Assembly: GCF_036785885.1 (NCBI RefSeq)
Contig: NC_092326.1
Coordinates: 43,353,072-43,417,071 of the forward strand
Source of the DNA: Coffea arabica
Taxonomy: Eukaryota; Streptophyta; Magnoliopsida; Gentianales; Rubiaceae
DNA length: 64,000 bases
Direction of reading: 5' to 3'
The translations under genes and the position numbers were made by a program. Below, one piece after another: positions 60,301 to 64,000 of the stretch (the stretch's first letter is position 1; every line of letters starts with the position of its first letter). The notes below the pieces were generated by a model, which worked only from the letters and a program-made list of their open reading frames with translations, made no database searches and was not told where the DNA came from.

Positions 60301-61106
60301 TCAATGGCTCGATACGAACTATGTAAAGTCGCTATACAAATGAAGATGTTTTTTGCTATAACTAGGTCATGCAATTCATCCATTTCATCTGCACCAACCC
60401 CATTTCATCTCTGTTGTCCATCCCCATTTGTGGATTGTTCATCTCCATATACCCAGACTTGTCTCAAATTTTTCTCCCCATTGGTGGATTGTGTTCAACA
60501 ACCACTACAACAACTCCACCTATTTCCCCTATTCCTCTCGGTCACCCTCTCCCTCAATTGTCACAAGACACACACACCCACACACACTTAACACAACTCC
60601 ACACACAACTCTCCTCTCTCTCAAAAAGAAAAAAAGGGTAGAAGAAAGCAGAGGAGAAGTGTTTTATTTCAGGAGCTCTTTCTCCTCCAAAACTTGGTCC
60701 TCGCGATTGGAAGGCCCTCACTGTATCATTCAGGTTTTTGTTTTTTTCTTATGTTCCCATTTATATTAAATCATGTTTCATTGTTCAGTTTCCACTTCTT
60801 TTGTTTGAGAGAATGTGATGGTTGGAATTGGAATTTATGTTTCTCCTTTGAGGACATAATCAATTGGCTTTTGATTTCATTCATATGCTTATATGGCTTT
60901 GTCCGTTTCCTCTTCTTTTGTTTTTCTTTTCCTTTTTCTTGTTTTTTTTTTTTTGCCAAGAATATTTTCTGTTTCTTTTTAGTATTCATGTTGTGCATGG
61001 GTTTTAGCTGAATAGCTTTAGGCTTTTAAGGATTAATTCTGATGGTTCGAAATCCATCATATCTAGCACATGTTTTAAAAAAATGGCTAAATGAAAAATC
61101 GAATAA

Positions 61107-61152
<46 letters not shown>

Positions 61153-61744
61153 TTAAAAATAGATGGTATTAACTAGTTTATAGCCTGAAAATATTTTGAT
61201 ATTCAAATTTTTGAAACTTTTGAGTCCAAACATCATAAAATGGGTTTCTTAAGTTGTGGGCTGTTTTGGCTTTAATATTTTATTTTATTTGTTATTTTTT
61301 GGTAAACTAATATCACAGTAGCATTGTAGAATGGGCGAGGCTTATTTTGCTATATTTTGGTGATGGTTTGGTTGAGTTTTAAAAATAATGGCTCAACTGT
61401 AAATTGCTTGTTTGGGCATTTTTAGTTCACTTTTTACAAAAAAAAAAGGCCAAAAATGGATTCTATGTAAAAAAAAATCGAGTGAGGAGATATATTTTGG
61501 CAAATTTGGGGATCAAAGAAGTTGTTGGTGACCAGCAACCAGCGACGGTGCCACCATCGGTGTTGCCATGGTCTCCAGCGAGAAGTTGCGAGTGTGACCG
61601 GTAAGGAAGAAGAAGAGAGGGGAAGAAGAAGAAAAAAAATGAAAGAAAAGAAAGAAAAAGGAGGAAAAAAAAAAAAGATGGGTTTGTTTCTTTTAAAACA
61701 TTGGGCTAGTGTTTGTTTTTTGCTTAGGTTTGTGTTTTCTTTTT
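60301..61744. other. Non-coding stretch resembling a gene leader
   Basis: 60560-60735 is CT- and A-rich like a plant 5' leader and ends CATTCAG|GTTTTTG, a possible splice donor. No coding exon could be linked to it. T-rich runs follow, then an AT microsatellite (61112-61150) and GA-rich sequence (61605-61680). Confidence 0.4.
61112..61150. repeat. AT dinucleotide microsatellite
   Basis: Uninterrupted (AT)n of about 39 bp. Confidence 0.95.
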
Positions 61745-62785
61745 AGGTTATTAGTAATTTACCTCCTTCAACTATATCACTACTATCAGATTACCCCCTA
61801 ACGTTATCTTTTAGTCACTTTACCCCCATAAGTAATTCAGCTCAACATGTTAAAAAATTTTGGACAAAAATATCCTTTTATTCTATAGCATTACTGTATT
61901 GTTATTATTACTTTATTTCTTTAAATTATAGTGATTTAATCGCTTTAATTTTTAACATTATTTTCTAGCATGGTCAACAAATTTTAAATATATTTACCCT
62001 TTTATATATATAATTAAAAATAAAAAATTTAGAATGATTATTCTTCTTTTCTTTCACTTTAAGAGATCCAAAAATATAAAAACAAAAGGGTTATTTCAAT
62101 TTTTTTGCACACTTATTAATACTAGGAAAAGAAAAAGTGATAGGAAAAAAGGAGACAAAATTAAATTTTGTAAAATAATAATAATAATAATAAAGAAAAG
62201 TCTAACATTATCGTATTAATTTAATATTGTTATAATTAGGATTGAAACCTGGTGGTAAATAGTAAGGTAAAATAATTTTAAAATAATAAAAGTATTTAAT
62301 TCTTTCTTATTTGTATTTTTTAATAAAAGAATTGAGCTCTCTCTCTCTATCTCTCCCCCATCTCCCTCCCCTTCCCAATCTTTTTATTTTTTTTAATATT
62401 AATGAGATTGCCAAGAGGAAAGAGATTAATGTTTTGACTTTTTTCTTGATACTAAAGAGGAGAAGAACCACTCTAATTTTTTTTAATTATTTTTATTATA
62501 TAAAGAGGAGGGTACTTTCTTCTAAAGTTTTTTAACTTACTAAATTGGTTTAATGGTGAGATAAATTGTCTAAAAAATAACTCTATGAGATAAATTGATA
62601 ATGAGACTATAGTTTATAGGGGTAAGGTGATAATAACTTTAAGGGCTAAACTTGTCTTTTTTCTTTAATTAACAAACTCCGTTAAGTTTGACCGTTAGTT
62701 TTGGGGGTAAAATAACTAAAATATAACGTTAAAAGGGAAATTGATAGTTGCATCGAACGTTAAGGGGGTAAAGTGATAATAACCC
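61745..62785. mobile_element. Mutator-like non-autonomous element
   Basis: 1,041 bp. The ends are AGGTTATTAGTAATTTACC on the left and, read inward from the right, GGGTTATTATCACTTTACC. Inverted similarity extends about 80 bp, with ACGTTAT..TTTTAGT blocks on both sides. A 9-bp target duplication TTTCTTTTT is at 61736-61744 and 62786-62794. The interior is AT-rich without a transposase. Confidence 0.8.
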
Positions 62786-62884
62786 TTTCTTTTTGTTGAG
62801 TTTGGTCCTAGGTTTTGGAGTTTAAGCCCAATGTCTTTGTTTAGTTAATTGAGCTTATTGGTTCTTTTTACAGGACAATATGCA

Positions 62885-63038
62885 GGAGTGTTTGGAAAGA
62901 GATGATTTGAGATAAACTAATTTATTTCACAAATTTTAATCATCTTTTTATCTTTCCAATCACCTTTTTATCTCACATACATCACATCACAAAAAGTGTT
63001 ATAGTAATTATCTCAAATAAATCATCCAAATAAACTCC
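62885..63038. mobile_element. Short MITE
   Basis: Imperfect terminal inverted repeats GGAGTGTTTGGAAAGAGATGA and, from the right, GGAGTTTATTTGGATGAT, with inner paired TTGAGATAA / TTATCTCAA. 154 bp. Target duplication not resolved. Confidence 0.6.
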
Positions 63039-64000
63039 TATCCAAATTCTTTTGGGTTAAAGTAGTGCGGTCCAAATACTAAAAAGTGACACAAATTATT
63101 TTGTTTGTATTTTTCTCAAATCAGAAACCACATTTTGCAATTTAACCTTAATCTTTTGAGTAATTTTATTATGACACAAAAATTTTGAATTTCTTTCATT
63201 TAGACCCTTAATTTAATTCATTTTGGCCTCTAAACTTTATTTTTATTTAATTTTGACCACTAATCTTTTACAAAATTATATTTTTAACCTCAAAAATTTC
63301 TAATTTTTATAATTTAATCCCTAGTGACTTTTTGATTTCATTACTATGATTGTTTCTTTTTTTTAATTGCTAATTATGTTACTTTTGAGTGCATTTAATT
63401 TGTAATTTTTAGATTTTTTTAGTATATTTTTATGTTCTTTTTTTTAAAAATATTTCTAATTAAATTAGTGTCGTGATCCTTTTATTGATTTTTAGTATAA
63501 ATAGAGTAATCTTCCCTCATTATAGTCCAATTCTTCAAAAGAGAGGTACCCCTATTATCCTTTAAATTTTAATTATGTGCTCTTATGTGTTTTTACGTGC
63601 TCCTATGTGTTTATATATCTTATATGTTTTCTTTTATTTATTTTCTTTAAGTTGATATTCATTTTCATGTCTATTTAACAACTATTTGGAGGGTATTTGA
63701 ATATCCAAGATGTAATTGATAGGTTATATTTTTCTTTTTGCACAAGTAATTAGATAGATAGTTATAATAAATAGGCTTGATAGGTTTTATTCTGTTATAT
63801 TTTTCCATTTTAAATTATAGTAAGGTCCCTATTTGTAATAAATAAGGTAGGTAAGTTTATTTTCTCGTGTTCCCTATTTAGATTGCATTTAGGTCCCCTG
63901 ATGTAATAGATAAATTTTTGTATTTATGTGACTTATGTGCTTATGTGTTTTATTCATTTTCCTTAAGATTTTGCAACTAGATTATTATACTTATGTGTTA
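63039..64000. other. AT-rich non-coding end of the window
   Basis: T-rich sequence with repeated TTATGTG(C/T)TTTT and TTTAATTT motifs. No gene or element end recognised. Confidence 0.55.

Noticed and set aside
60304-60769. Overlapping + strand frames in a CT-rich region
   Set aside because: Composition is leader-like and there are no protein motifs; the three frames overlap each other.

Overview
This window is nuclear DNA of a flowering plant, almost certainly a eudicot. The evidence is AT-rich intergenic sequence, intron-split genes with plant splice signals, Athila-type and copia-type retrotransposons, LINE and SINE remnants, and small inverted-repeat transposons. An asterid such as coffee is possible, but the sequence alone does not prove it. 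Only three genes look complete, all on the + strand: a two-exon plant small-molecule O-methyltransferase (22977-24424), a thirteen-exon peroxisomal hydroxypyruvate reductase HPR1 (51329-54316) and a two-exon SKP1-like protein (55604-57063).

Layout. 1-4501 is repeated without any difference I could find at 29768-34268. The left copy is followed by a broken copia element (4502-6271). Inside the LTR of that copia element sits a 12,585-bp Athila-type element on the minus strand (6272-18856), with identical-length LTRs and a 5-bp target-site duplication. 18857-22976 is intergenic and holds a decayed O-methyltransferase relic (about 21110-21360). Next come the intact O-methyltransferase gene, a solo LTR (25431-27083) and an O-methyltransferase pseudogene (27304-28525). 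A further LTR (29011-30502) leads into the second copy of the repeat, which ends inside a Mutator-like element (34217-35022). 35023-51328 is gene-poor and carries LINE, SINE, hAT and foldback insertions. HPR1 and the SKP1-like gene follow, and the last 7 kb is again AT-rich and transposon-bearing.

How the parts fit. The right copy of the repeat runs into a complete Mutator-like element with a perfect 9-bp target duplication. The left copy switches, inside that same element, to copia sequence. The novel junction is therefore 4501|4502, and the simplest model is a tandem duplication of a 29,767-bp unit (4502-34268) carrying the whole O-methyltransferase cluster. It predicts a second copy of that cluster just left of the window. 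An assembly artefact is the main alternative.

Points most worth a second look: (1) the intact O-methyltransferase has isoleucine where the family has its catalytic histidine, while the dead neighbour keeps the histidine; (2) HPR1 has two GC-AG introns, and the last one decides whether the protein ends in the peroxisomal SKL signal; (3) the Athila element carries two purine-tract motifs, each next to a perfect hairpin with the same loop but different, compensated stems.
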